Part shown: positions 18,498 to 26,126 of the stretch, in pieces | Position numbering within the stretch: the stretch's first letter is position 1 | Layout of the letters: each line of letters begins with the position of its first letter | Source of the DNA: Streptomyces sp. NBC_00078 | Lineage (GTDB): Bacteria; Actinomycetota; Actinomycetes; Streptomycetales; Streptomycetaceae | NCBI RefSeq assembly: GCF_026343335.1 | Contig: NZ_JAPELX010000001.1 | Span: 4,836,001-4,900,000 of the forward strand | DNA length: 64,000 nucleotides | Reading direction: 5' to 3' | Position numbers and translations under genes: made by a program | The notes under the pieces: model-generated | What the model was told of the DNA's origin: nothing | What the model saw: the letters and a program-made list of their open reading frames with translations, nothing else | The model's database searches: none

Positions 18498-19071
18498 GCT
18501 GCCAGGGGGTGCGGTCCGCAGTTCGTAACCTCCCGTCGGCGGCCAACGCCCGTGATCCCAAGGCCGGCTGGGCAGAGCCACCATCGGCGCTCCACGGCCG
18601 GTCAGGAGCGGCCACTGGATCCGTCTCGACATGCCGCCCGGCTCGCCGTAACCCGCACGCCCGTCTCAGCGAGCAGGTGCCCCGGCAGCGTGGCTCCCCG
18701 GGGGGCCCGGTCATGGCGCGCCGGACCAGGCCCGCTCGGTATGCGCCGGTTGCGGACGTGACTGTCGTCTACGGCTGGCGCTGCGGCGAGCTGCACGGCG
18801 CGACAGTCGGCACCGCTGACCCCAGGGCGGCGGTCTGCAGATCGCCCACCAGGCCGCGGTTGGCGATGCGGAAAGCTGTCCATGAGCGCCCCGTCGCAAA
18901 AGGTCCTGACGCAATCCACTGTCCGGCAGGCTGTATACGGGCACCTCTCGGAGCTGCTGCGGACAGGGCCGTCGGCCCGCGGTACCCGCGAGCCGGCCCC
19001 GCGAGAGCACAGCCGGCCGCGCAACACTCACGGTCCACCACCGGTTGCGGGCTGCCCCGGTGCTGCATCTC
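18498..19071. other. Gene-free stretch apart from a GH15 relic
   Basis: Between the ClC and DUF7144 genes no frame gives a recognisable full-length product. The only interpretable item is the short GH15-like relic at 18,815-18,883. The stretch looks like eroded DNA. Confidence 0.5.
18815..18883 (-). pseudogene. 5' relic of a second GH15 gene
   Basis: The DNA at 18,815-18,883 closely follows 12,195-12,263, the first codons of the GH15 gene, including the stretch encoding GLVGDLQTAAL. A frameshift separates the start codon from that motif and nothing further of the enzyme is present. It is either the end of a partial duplication or a remnant of another island copy. Confidence 0.6.
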
Positions 19072-19506
19072 ATGGATCCCATGCAGCAACAAACCTCTCC
19101 AGCAGGCGGTGCCGTGCCTCCGATGGAGCGATCGCACTGGGTGGCCTTCGCTGGAATCCTGCTATTGGTCAGCGCCCTCTTCAACCTGCTCAACGGATTT
19201 GTGGCGATCTTCAATCACGGCTACTACTCGACCGTCTATTCCGGAGGCAACCGGCTGCTCATTTTCAACTACACGGCCTGGGGCTGGATCTGGGTCGTCA
19301 TCGGCATGGTGATGGCCCTGGCGGGTCTCGGCGTGCTCGTGGGCTCCAGAGCGGCGCGGCTGACGGGCATCTGTCTGGCAGCGTTCTGTCTCGTCGGTCA
19401 GATGATCTTCCTTCCGGTCTACCCATTCTGGTCTCTGTTCACGATGCTGGTGTCGGTGCTGGTCATCTACGGTCTGCTGGCCGAGCCGCGGCACGTGCAC
19501 GGATGA
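19072..19506 (+). CDS. DUF7144-family four-helix membrane protein
   Basis: A 144-residue protein with four hydrophobic segments: WVAFAGILLLVSALFNLLNG, then YTAWGWIWVVIGMVMALAG, GICLAAFCLVGQMIFLP and FWSLFTMLVSVLVIYGL. The order and the WGW and FLPxYPxWS motifs match small actinobacterial membrane proteins usually found near stress and dormancy genes. Function is unknown. The ATG at 19,072 was chosen; a TTG at 19,045 and an ATG at 19,081 are possible and none has a clear Shine-Dalgarno. Its stop overlaps the start of the IS110 relic, so insertion of that element may have trimmed its 3' flank. Confidence 0.7.
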   Translation: MDPMQQQTSPAGGAVPPMERSHWVAFAGILLLVSALFNLLNGFVAIFNHGYYSTVYSGGNRLLIFNYTAWGWIWVVIGMVMALAGLGVLVGSRAARLTGICLAAFCLVGQMIFLPVYPFWSLFTMLVSVLVIYGLLAEPRHVHG

Positions 19507-20255
19507 TCGTGGACCAGCCCGCCTCGATCGGCGCCCTGCCCCTGACAGTCGCCCGCGACGCCGGCCGCAAGGTCGCCTACCTGCCCGGTCTGTCCATGCG
19601 GCGAATCGCCGATCTCTACCCGGGAGGCGAAGACCGACGCCAAGGACGCCGCCGTGATCGCCGAGCTTCCAGAGCTCGCCGTTGCTCGTGGACAGCGCCG
19701 AGAGAGCGGGCCAGCGACGGGATCACGACGTCGAGGGTGGCGGTCCCGGGGACGATCACGGTCTGCTCGTCGAGCGCGTCGAAGAGCTCGTCGATCAGCC
19801 GTTGGGCCATGCGCGGGCCTTGGGACGGATCACCTCAACGAGCTTGCGGCGACCGGCTTTGCGCAGGGCGGCCGGAGATCCGTAGCGTTCCAGCAGCCAG
19901 TTGACCGCGGGGTGGTCCATACGGGGGCCAAGGACGCGCTCCAAGCTGGGGTGGAACTGGGTGAGCAGGCCGCGTATCCGGTTGGAGGTGCGGGTGGCCT
20001 CGTCAGCTCGGCGGTGCTCTCGTCGGTCAGTTCCAGCGAGCGCAGAGTGTGCGGCATGGTGCGGCCACCTGGCCTCCTACGCCGGCCTCGCCCCGACCAC
20101 GAAGTCCTCGGGCACCTCGATCCACGGCGAACACGCACCCAGAGGCGGAAACCGGCAGCTCAAACGCGCGATGCTCCTGCCCGCGTTCGCCGCCCTGCAC
20201 GACCCCGCCTCCCGCACCTACTACGACAAGTGCCGGGCCCGAGGGAAGACATAGA
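19503..20255. pseudogene. IS110-family transposase relic with an internal inversion
   Basis: The plus strand from 19,503 encodes an IS110 piece (DQPASIGALPL, AYLPGLSMRRIADLYPG, KTDAKDAAVIAE) with a frameshift near 19,622. From about 19,680 to 20,060 the next part of the same protein reads on the minus strand (MPHTLRSLELTDESTAEL, LERVLGPRMDHPAVNWLLERYG, TVIVPGTATLDVVIPSLA). From about 20,063 the C-terminal part resumes on the plus strand (HLASYAGLAPTTKSSGTSI, GNRQLKRAMLLPAFAALHDP) and stops early at GKT. The middle third has been flipped in place. N- and C-termini are missing, so it is inactive. Confidence 0.75.
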
Positions 20256-20428
20256 GGCACCCCCCTTGTCATTGCCGGCGGCCCACCCCTCGGCCTTCGT
20301 CCCCCTCGTCAGCGCGGCATGAAGCACCATCCAGGCTCAGCCAGAAGGCTCTTAGTACTCCAGCCGTAGATCGTGATCTCGCCGGTAGAGACGGTGAACA
20401 GAACTGTCTGGTGGGGCGCGGGTGGTTG

Positions 20429-20647
20429 TTAGCCGCTGATGCCTCTGTCCGCGAGAAGGTCCTTGATGCGTGCGTCAACCTGGTGGCGGTCGTAGCCCCG
20501 CCACACGATCTTGAACGGCGGCGGGCCGACCGGCGAGTCTACTTCAGACAGGGCTTTGAGATAGCGGTCGACCTGATGGCGGTCATAGCCCCGCCGCATC
20601 AGATCGAAGCCGCGGAACTCGGACGATGTCGACACTTCGCACCCCAC
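20429..20647 (-). CDS. Small protein with two DivIVA-type RGYDRHQVD repeats (IS701 passenger)
   Basis: A 72-residue ORF lying inside the IS701 inverted repeats, divergent from the transposase. It contains two copies of RGYDRHQVD (residues about 19-27 and 50-58), each followed by a short amphipathic stretch (RYLKAL, ARIKDL). This matches the conserved N-terminal DivIVA motif of actinobacterial DivIVA/Wag31-like proteins, normally present once. The start could be the GTG at 20,647 or a later ATG. Function is unknown; it may be a passenger captured by the element or a relic of host sequence. Confidence 0.5.
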   Translation of the reverse strand: MGCEVSTSSEFRGFDLMRRGYDRHQVDRYLKALSEVDSPVGPPPFKIVWRGYDRHQVDARIKDLLADRGISG

Positions 20648-20694
20648 TCCAACCCGGTAGGAAGACAGGTGCGGCCACCGCTGATCATCGGTGT

Positions 20695-22029
20695 GTGAAG
20701 ACAGAAGACCCTGCGGTGGCCGCAGGTCACAGCGTAGTGCCTGCCCGCTGGCAGGCGATGTTCGAAGACCTGATGGGACGGATCGCGGGCCGCTTCGCGC
20801 GGGTCGAACCCCGGCGTCGGACCCGGCAGTTGGTGCTGGGGCTGCTGGCTGACCTGCCGCGCAAGAACTGCTGGACGATCGCCGAGCACACCGGGGACGC
20901 CACGCCGGACGGGATGCAGCACCTGCTCGGGCGGGCGAAGTGGGACGCCGACCTGGTCCGCGACGACCTGCGCGAGTTCGTGCTGGAGCACTTGGCCGAT
21001 GACCAGGCTGTACTCGTGGTCGACGAGACCGGCGACCTGAAGAAGGGCACCCGAACGGTGGGCGTGCAGCGCCAGTACACCGGCACCGCGGGCCGGATCG
21101 AGAACGCCCAGGTCGCCGTCTACCTCACCTACACCTCCCGGCACGGCCACGCCGGCATCGACCGCGCCCTCTACCTGCCCAAGTCCTGGACCGGCGACCC
21201 GGAACGCTGCGAACAGGCCGCCGTCCCAGAGGATGTGGGCTTCGCGACCAAGCCGCAACTGGCCTGGCAGATGATCGAACGTGCCCTGGACGCCGGAGCC
21301 CGGGCCGCGTGGGCGGCCGGCGACGAGGTCTACGGCGACAACCCGAAACTTCGCACGGCGCTGGAGAGGTGCGAACTGGGCTACGTGCTCGCGGTCTCCC
21401 GCACCCACCACCTCTCCACCTCCGCCGGACCCCAACGGGCCGATCACCTCGCCAAGCGCATCCCGCGCCGGGCCTGGCAGAAACTCTCGGCCGGACACGG
21501 TGCGAAGGGACACCGCTACTACGACTGGGCGCTGATCGCCATCACCACAGACGTTCCGGGCCATCAGCACCTGATGATCCGCCGCAACCGCACCACCGGC
21601 GAACTGGCCTACTACCGCTGCTACTCGCCCCGTCCGGTCCCGCTGTCCACGCTGGTCAAAGTCGCGGGAAGCCGCTGGACGGTGGAGGAGATGTTCCAGA
21701 GCTCAAAGACACTGGCGGGACTGGACGAGCACCAGGTACGCCGCTGGGGCTCCTGGCACCGCTGGGTCACCCTGGCCCTGCTCGCGCACGCCTTCCTCGC
21801 AGTCGCCACCGCCCTCGAACGCCGCAACCAAGCCCCGGCCGACGATGGGACCAGCCCTGACGGACTGATCCCGCTCACCTGCAACGAGATCCAGCGTCTG
21901 TTCACCGCCCTCGCCGCCCGTCCCGCCCGCGACACCGCCCACCGAATACGCTGGTCCACCTGGCGACGACGCCACCAAGCCCGCGCACGCCACAGCCACT
22001 ACCGCCGCCAAGCAGCCCTTCAACCATGA
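20695..22029 (+). CDS. IS701-family DDE transposase
   Basis: A transposase of about 444 residues from the GTG at 20,695. The DDE triad is seen as D in VVDETGDLKKG, D in AAGDEVYGDN and E in WTVEEMFQSSK. The N-terminal helical region and the C-terminal RWSTWRRRHQARARHSHYRR are typical of IS701. An earlier ATG at 20,626 is open, but would overlap the divergent passenger ORF and adds residues not typical of the family. The stop codon abuts the right inverted repeat. No frameshift is seen, so the element may be active. Confidence 0.9.
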   Translation: MKTEDPAVAAGHSVVPARWQAMFEDLMGRIAGRFARVEPRRRTRQLVLGLLADLPRKNCWTIAEHTGDATPDGMQHLLGRAKWDADLVRDDLREFVLEHLADDQAVLVVDETGDLKKGTRTVGVQRQYTGTAGRIENAQVAVYLTYTSRHGHAGIDRALYLPKSWTGDPERCEQAAVPEDVGFATKPQLAWQMIERALDAGARAAWAAGDEVYGDNPKLRTALERCELGYVLAVSRTHHLSTSAGPQRADHLAKRIPRRAWQKLSAGHGAKGHRYYDWALIAITTDVPGHQHLMIRRNRTTGELAYYRCYSPRPVPLSTLVKVAGSRWTVEEMFQSSKTLAGLDEHQVRRWGSWHRWVTLALLAHAFLAVATALERRNQAPADDGTSPDGLIPLTCNEIQRLFTALAARPARDTAHRIRWSTWRRRHQARARHSHYRRQAALQP

Positions 22030-22056
22030 AGATCACGATCTACGGCTGGAGTATTA

Positions 22057-22076
22057 GGGGCACGCGGAGGGCACGC
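22057..22076. repeat. Arm repeat near the intact tRNA (paired GGGCACGC)
   Basis: Two GGGCACGC motifs about 12 bases apart lie about 60 bp from the att core at the tRNA end. They match the motif pairs near copies A and B (101-151, 1,663-1,713). They are candidate integrase or excisionase arm sites of the 20.5-kb element. Confidence 0.4.
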
Positions 22077-22103
22077 CACCCCAAAATTGGCTAGACAACA
22101 AAC

Positions 22104-22130
22104 AAACCCCAGGCCACTGGCCTGGGGTTT
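22104..22130 (-). terminator. Rho-independent terminator of tRNA-Gly
   Basis: A CCCCAGGCC/GGCCTGGGG hairpin with flanking AAA/TTT lies directly downstream of the tRNA (minus strand). It belongs to the island's right arm and parallels the hairpin at 1,516-1,542. Confidence 0.75.
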
Positions 22131-22135
22131 CGCTA

Positions 22136-22209
22136 TGGAGCGGGTGACGAGAATCGAACTCGCACTCTCAGCTTGGGAAGCTGATGTTCTACCACTAAAC
22201 TACACCCGC
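22136..22209 (-). tRNA. tRNA-Gly (anticodon CCC), with att core C
   Basis: Read on the minus strand, the 74-nt gene has acceptor strands GCGGGTG/CACCCGC, the GTTCGATTC T-loop and the anticodon loop TTCCCAA, giving anticodon CCC (decodes GGG). The discriminator is T and CCA is encoded. Its 3' 44 bases (22,138-22,181) are the att core repeated at copies A and B. The gene stays intact because the integrating element restored the 3' end. Confidence 0.95.
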
Positions 22210-22318
22210 TTGTCAGACGCCCGACCAAGTCGGCGTCCAAGTGCTCAGCCACTGTACCTCATCCGCACAGTACGAGGCCTGGGATCCATGCGCTCCAGGC
22301 CTCGTTGCGGACGGGGCG

Positions 22319-23344
22319 TCACCCGTCGTCGGTGGGGCCTGTCGGCGTCCCGGGCTGGATCGCTTTTGCCGCCGCCCGGGCAACCAGCACCACCCCCGTG
22401 ACCGTGGCTCCGGCGTACAGCGTGGCCAGCGCGGAGAGCAGGGCGATTTTCCAAACGTCCAGGTCGGCGAGCTTGTCGACCAGGTCGCCGAGCATCACGA
22501 GCACGATTCCCAGCAGGGTGGTCGCGATCAGGAACACGCCGAACACGACGATCATGTTGCTCGTGTTGGTGACGCGGTCCACGGCCGTCTGGGCGTCGGT
22601 CACGCGATTCTTCATCTCCGCGTGGTTGCTCTCGACAGCGCGCCCCATGTCCGAAATCTCGCGGTCGATCCTTTGGCGCTGAATGTCGATTTCGGTGCGC
22701 AGGTCCTTGACGTTGCGGAAGTAGGAGAGCCCGCCGTCCTCCCCGTGCTCGCCCGCCCCGAACAGGGTGCTCAGGTAGTCGAATCCCACGTTGGCCACGG
22801 GGGTTTCAGGTGCCCGCTCAATGTCGAAGAACTGCAGATAGGCGATCGCATCGCCTTTCCGCATGGTGATGTTCTTCGGGCCCACATTTGCCACGATGAA
22901 ATAGAGGCGCTCGTCGGCCTTCAGCCGCCAGTCATCGCTTTCCGGGTCCACCTCACGGCCGTAGCCGGGGTGGACCGTCGAGCCGTGCAGGACGAGAAGT
23001 CCCTTGGCGGCGAGGCCGAACCTGTCGCCGATGGTCGCGGTGACGTCGAAGTCGAACGAGAACTTCTCGATCGTGGATATCAGCGCGGTGTCGCCAGGAG
23101 CCAGGGTGAACTCGGGCATCACCCGGTCGCCCTTGATTGCCGTGTACTTGGCTTCCCCGGGATTGTCTGGAATTACCAGCAGGTCGTCACCGAGTCGAAC
23201 CGAGTAGCCCGCGCCAAGCAACTGTTCGGGCTTCCATGACCCCGACCGGAAGATGCGTTCGGAGCTCTGCAGCTCGGTGAGTAGATCTTGTGGGGAGAGG
23301 AGGCAACCTGGACGGTGCGGACGCCGATCGCTTTCAGCAACCAT
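22319..23344 (-). CDS. Membrane protein with dUTPase/dCTP-deaminase-like fold
   Basis: A 341-residue protein. Residues about 40-175 resemble the trimeric dUTPase/dCTP deaminase fold: GAGYSVRLGDDL, FTLAPGDTALISTIEKF, GLLVLHGSTVHPGYGRE, ITMRKGDAIAYLQFF. The catalytic Glu of dCTP deaminase (LE before the Asn strand) is replaced; here the strand reads LYFIVAN. A coiled coil (about 205-260) and two membrane helices (about 263-285 and 297-322) follow. This suggests a membrane-bound nucleotide-binding sensor or effector, not a standard deaminase. The ATG at 23,344 was chosen because the soluble domain begins soon after. It is divergent from the cytidylyltransferase-deaminase pair. Confidence 0.65.
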   Translation of the reverse strand: MVAESDRRPHRPGCLLSPQDLLTELQSSERIFRSGSWKPEQLLGAGYSVRLGDDLLVIPDNPGEAKYTAIKGDRVMPEFTLAPGDTALISTIEKFSFDFDVTATIGDRFGLAAKGLLVLHGSTVHPGYGREVDPESDDWRLKADERLYFIVANVGPKNITMRKGDAIAYLQFFDIERAPETPVANVGFDYLSTLFGAGEHGEDGGLSYFRNVKDLRTEIDIQRQRIDREISDMGRAVESNHAEMKNRVTDAQTAVDRVTNTSNMIVVFGVFLIATTLLGIVLVMLGDLVDKLADLDVWKIALLSALATLYAGATVTGVVLVARAAAKAIQPGTPTGPTDDG

Positions 23345-23633
23345 TACCTGACCTTCTCTGGTGGTCCGGAGTGGAGCCAACCATACGGTGAACTCGCTTG
23401 CCACGGAAGGAGTTTGCGGCGCTTTGCCTGACGATGCGGGCCGGGGCGGACCGCGGCAACGGGCCGCTCGGGCATGCGCCGCCCTCACGGGGAAGCGCCA
23501 CGGTAAGATGCGCGACTACCATTGAGGCGTTACCGCGGAGTCGGAGGGGGTAGGGTGACCTCAAGATTCGACGAGAATGCGTGATTGACGAGTCTTCCCC
23601 CCCCCAGACAGATCCCGATGAGGCCAAGAGGAA

Positions 23634-24272
23634 ATGACGAGCCGGTCAGTAAAAGCCCAATGGGTCAATGGCTTGATTCGCGAGGATCCCATGTTCGGTA
23701 AAGACCTATTCGCAGACGAATCCCACTTCGACCTGCGTTTCGTGGAGAATTACGAAAAAATCACGGAAATCGTCAAGGCGCTTCGCGTTCTGGGTATGCG
23801 GGTCGTGTTGACGAGTGGTTCTTTCGATATTATTCACGAGGGCCACTCGATGTATCTCGAGGCTGCCCGGAAATACGGCGAATTCCTTATCGTCGGGCTC
23901 GACAGCGATGAGAAGATCCGCCGGCGGAAGGGCCCCAACCGTCCGGCCGTACCAGAAATGGAACGGCTGAGGATGGTGACACATCAGCGCGGCGTGGGAC
24001 TCGTGACCCTGAAGCAGGTCGACCATCCCCGCTGGGCCCTCATCGACGCCGTCCGCCCCGATGTGCTGGTTGCCACGGCGGACACCTACACCGCCGAGGA
24101 GATCGCCGATCTCGAGGCGAAGTACTGCGTCCGGGTGGAGGTCCTGGAGCGCATGGCGACCGTGAGCACCTCGGCCCGTCTGCGCCGCCTCCAGCTGGGT
24201 CTCACCGAACAGGGCGACGACGAAGGCAATGGTCAGCGGCCTGCAGACCCTTCTCCCGGCAGCCCCGCGTAG
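23634..24272 (+). CDS. Cytidylyltransferase-like nucleotidyltransferase (RfaE2/TagD type)
   Basis: A 212-residue protein with the HxGH motif (H68-E-G-H71) in SGSFDIIHEGHSMYLEAA, the GLDSDEKIRRRKG loop and a C-terminal VSTSARLRR, matching the ISTS-type motif of HxGH nucleotidyltransferases. These join a nucleoside monophosphate from a triphosphate to a phosphorylated sugar, alcohol or cofactor precursor with release of pyrophosphate. The substrate is unknown. The ATG at 23,634 follows AGAGGA; an ATG at 23,691 is possible. The 5' third is AT-richer than its surroundings. It is followed after 15 bases by the deaminase gene, in one operon. Confidence 0.75.
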   Translation: MTSRSVKAQWVNGLIREDPMFGKDLFADESHFDLRFVENYEKITEIVKALRVLGMRVVLTSGSFDIIHEGHSMYLEAARKYGEFLIVGLDSDEKIRRRKGPNRPAVPEMERLRMVTHQRGVGLVTLKQVDHPRWALIDAVRPDVLVATADTYTAEEIADLEAKYCVRVEVLERMATVSTSARLRRLQLGLTEQGDDEGNGQRPADPSPGSPA

Positions 24273-24287
24273 AGGTCCGGTGCGCCA

Positions 24288-25175
24288 GTGAAGCAGACGA
24301 TCCTGTACCTGCCGGTGGTGCACGCCGGCTACGAGGCATTCCTGAACCGGCATGCGGACTCCGACGAGATCCTGATTCTCGGCCGGGAGTTCACCGAGGT
24401 CTTCCCCAAGCTCGCGAAGGACATCCGGAGCCTGAGCCCGGAGCGCGCGGCGCAGCATGCCCGCCTGATCGTTCCGGACACCCGTGTACGGGTGATCGAG
24501 CCGGCCGATCTGGCCTGCGCCGTGGTCGCCGAGCTCGTCGTACTGCCCGACGAGGAAATGATGCACCGGCTCGTCGAGCTACCGGCCTTCCCGGACAAGG
24601 CCGAGCTTCGATTCGAGTCGACGTTCCTGCGCTGGGACCGCGACTGGAGCCGTGCGACGAAGCCGGCCCGATTCGACTACCGGATCTCACGGTCGAGTCT
24701 GGACCGGCGGTTCATGACCCGGGCGGACCGGGAAGCGCGGCGCAGTTCGGACTGGTGGCGGCAGGTGGGCGCGGTGGCCGCGCGCGACGGCCACGTCCTG
24801 CGGGCCGCTCACAACCACCACCACCCGACCGAGTACACGCCGTACATCGACGGAGACCCGCGCAACGACTTCAGCAGAGGCGTACGGCCCGATCTGTCCA
24901 CCGCCATCCATGCGGAGGCATCCCTGGTGGCCCGGGCCGCACGGGACGGACTGAGCCTGGCGGGCTCCGACCTCTACGTCAGCACGTTCCCCTGCCCTGC
25001 CTGTGCACGGCTCGTGGTCGAGACAGGGTTCCAGAAGTGCTTCTTCGCCGGTCCGTACTCGATGCTGGACGGAGAGGAGATCCTGCGCGCGGGCGGTGTC
25101 GAGCTGATCTGGGTCGACATGACACCCGGGCAGGGTGATGCCTCCGGCGCCGCTAGCGGCCCGGAGACGAACTGA
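24288..25175 (+). CDS. Deoxycytidylate-deaminase-like protein with extra N-terminal domain
   Basis: A 295-residue protein. The C-terminal half carries the zinc and proton-shuttle motifs of the cytidine/dCMP deaminase superfamily: HAE at 208-210 and PCPAC with C236 and C239. The first about 140 residues form a separate domain (ILYLPVVHAGYEAFL, EILILGREFTEVFP) not part of ordinary dCMP deaminases. dCMP deaminases supply dUMP to thymidylate synthase, which is encoded nearby. Its 3' end overlaps the convergent HIT gene by 23 bases. It may deaminate a modified or free nucleotide; the N-terminal domain's role is unknown. Confidence 0.75.
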   Translation: MKQTILYLPVVHAGYEAFLNRHADSDEILILGREFTEVFPKLAKDIRSLSPERAAQHARLIVPDTRVRVIEPADLACAVVAELVVLPDEEMMHRLVELPAFPDKAELRFESTFLRWDRDWSRATKPARFDYRISRSSLDRRFMTRADREARRSSDWWRQVGAVAARDGHVLRAAHNHHHPTEYTPYIDGDPRNDFSRGVRPDLSTAIHAEASLVARAARDGLSLAGSDLYVSTFPCPACARLVVETGFQKCFFAGPYSMLDGEEILRAGGVELIWVDMTPGQGDASGAASGPETN

Positions 25176-25611
25176 ACCTCATCCGCACCGGGGTGAAGTC
25201 CTCATCGGCCGCGACCGCGCCTTCGCCGACGAGCACATGCACGTGCAGATGCCTTATGGTCCCGCCCGTGTACCGGCAGTCGCCGTTGCGGGCGCCCAGG
25301 CCGTAGTGGTCCAGGCCGTACTTCTCCTTCGTGTACGCGAGGACGTCCCAGAAGTCGGCGCGGGCGCCGGAGGAGAGTTCGAGCAGATCGGTGACGTGTT
25401 CCTTGGGGATGAGCAGCAGATGCAACCGGGTCCCGGCATACGGGAATTCATTGGGCGTGACCATCCAGTGGGCCGTCTCCCAGAGGATCTGCTGTTTCTC
25501 ATGGCTGCGGATGACGTCCGGGCAGAACAGACAGATGCCCGCGCTGTCCAGCCGCTCCATCTCCGCCCGCTGCTCTTCGGTCCGGCAATTGCCGAAGTAG
25601 TACAGGGTCAC
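25153..25611 (-). CDS. HIT-family nucleotide hydrolase/transferase
   Basis: A 152-residue protein with the histidine triad at H121-L-H123-V-H125 (RHLHVHVLVG) and an N-terminal CxxC-like ICLFCP. HIT proteins hydrolyse dinucleoside polyphosphates, AMP-lysine-type adducts or related nucleotides. The GTG at 25,611 overlaps the DHFR stop by four bases (GTGA), so it is coupled as the last gene of the thyA-DHFR-HIT operon. A longer frame upstream lies within the DHFR gene and is not used. Confidence 0.82.
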   Translation of the reverse strand: MTLYYFGNCRTEEQRAEMERLDSAGICLFCPDVIRSHEKQQILWETAHWMVTPNEFPYAGTRLHLLLIPKEHVTDLLELSSGARADFWDVLAYTKEKYGLDHYGLGARNGDCRYTGGTIRHLHVHVLVGEGAVAADEDFTPVRMRFSSSPGR

Positions 25612-26126
25612 CCGGGCACCCTTTCGAAACGCAGGAACGAGTGGGGCCACGTCGTCGCGCTTGCGGCGACGTCGACGCGCGACGTCTGTGCGAAGCCCTC
25701 CAGCCACCCCGATGGCATCCGGGAATCGCCTTGCACCTGCGCGTGTACGCGCGTCAGGTAGATCCTGTCGATGCTGGGAAGCGCCTGTTGGTAGACGGAG
25801 GCCCCGCCGATCACGAAGACCTCCTCGTCTCCGGACGCCTGCTCCAGCGCCTCTGCCCTGGCCAGGGCGGACGTGACCGAGGGCTGCCAGTGGACGTCCG
25901 CCGAGCCGGGACGCGGGGTCGCGCTCACCACCACACTGGTGCGGCCGGGAAGAGGACGGCCCAGGCGCGCGACGATGGATTCATGCGTGAGACGTCCGAG
26001 CACCACCGCATGCCCCTGGGTGACGTCCTTGAAGTACCGCAGATCTCCCGGTATGTGCCACGGCAGATCTCCGTCCTGACCGATGACGTCGTTATCCGAG
26101 GCGGCGACGATCAAGGACCTTCTCAT
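25608..26126 (-). CDS. folA: Dihydrofolate reductase
   Basis: A 172-residue DHFR. The N-terminal MRRSLIVAASDNDVIGQDGDLPWHIPGDLRYFKDVT holds the substrate loop, with D or N in the GDLPWHIP region, and VVLGRLTHESI is the NADPH-binding part. FVIGGASVYQQAL and IYLTRVHA follow as expected. It regenerates tetrahydrofolate, which classical ThyA consumes. The ATG overlaps the thymidylate synthase stop by four bases (ATGA). A closely coupled ThyA-DHFR pair makes a self-sufficient dTMP cycle. Confidence 0.92.
   Translation of the reverse strand: MRRSLIVAASDNDVIGQDGDLPWHIPGDLRYFKDVTQGHAVVLGRLTHESIVARLGRPLPGRTSVVVSATPRPGSADVHWQPSVTSALARAEALEQASGDEEVFVIGGASVYQQALPSIDRIYLTRVHAQVQGDSRMPSGWLEGFAQTSRVDVAASATTWPHSFLRFERVPG

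Larger units (their letters stand above)
20358..22053 (+). mobile_element. IS701-family insertion sequence, intact ends
   Basis: A 1,696-bp element. The terminal inverted repeats are 24 bp and perfect: left 20,358-20,381 starting TACTCCAGCCGTAG, right 22,030-22,053. They are flanked by a 4-bp direct repeat TTAG (20,354-20,357 and 22,054-22,057), the target duplication expected for IS701. It carries the transposase (20,695-22,029) and a divergent small ORF with DivIVA-type repeats. It inserted only about 80 bp from the tRNA-Gly att core, inside the right arm of the island. Confidence 0.9.

Noticed and set aside
20626..20694. Upstream start for the IS701 transposase (ATG 20,626)
   Set aside because: It adds residues unlike the family and overlaps the divergent small ORF; GTG 20,695 fits better.
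25612..25707. N-terminal extension of the HIT protein to 25,707
   Set aside because: The extension lies within the DHFR gene and is Arg-rich shadow; the GTGA overlap at 25,608-25,611 gives a normal start.
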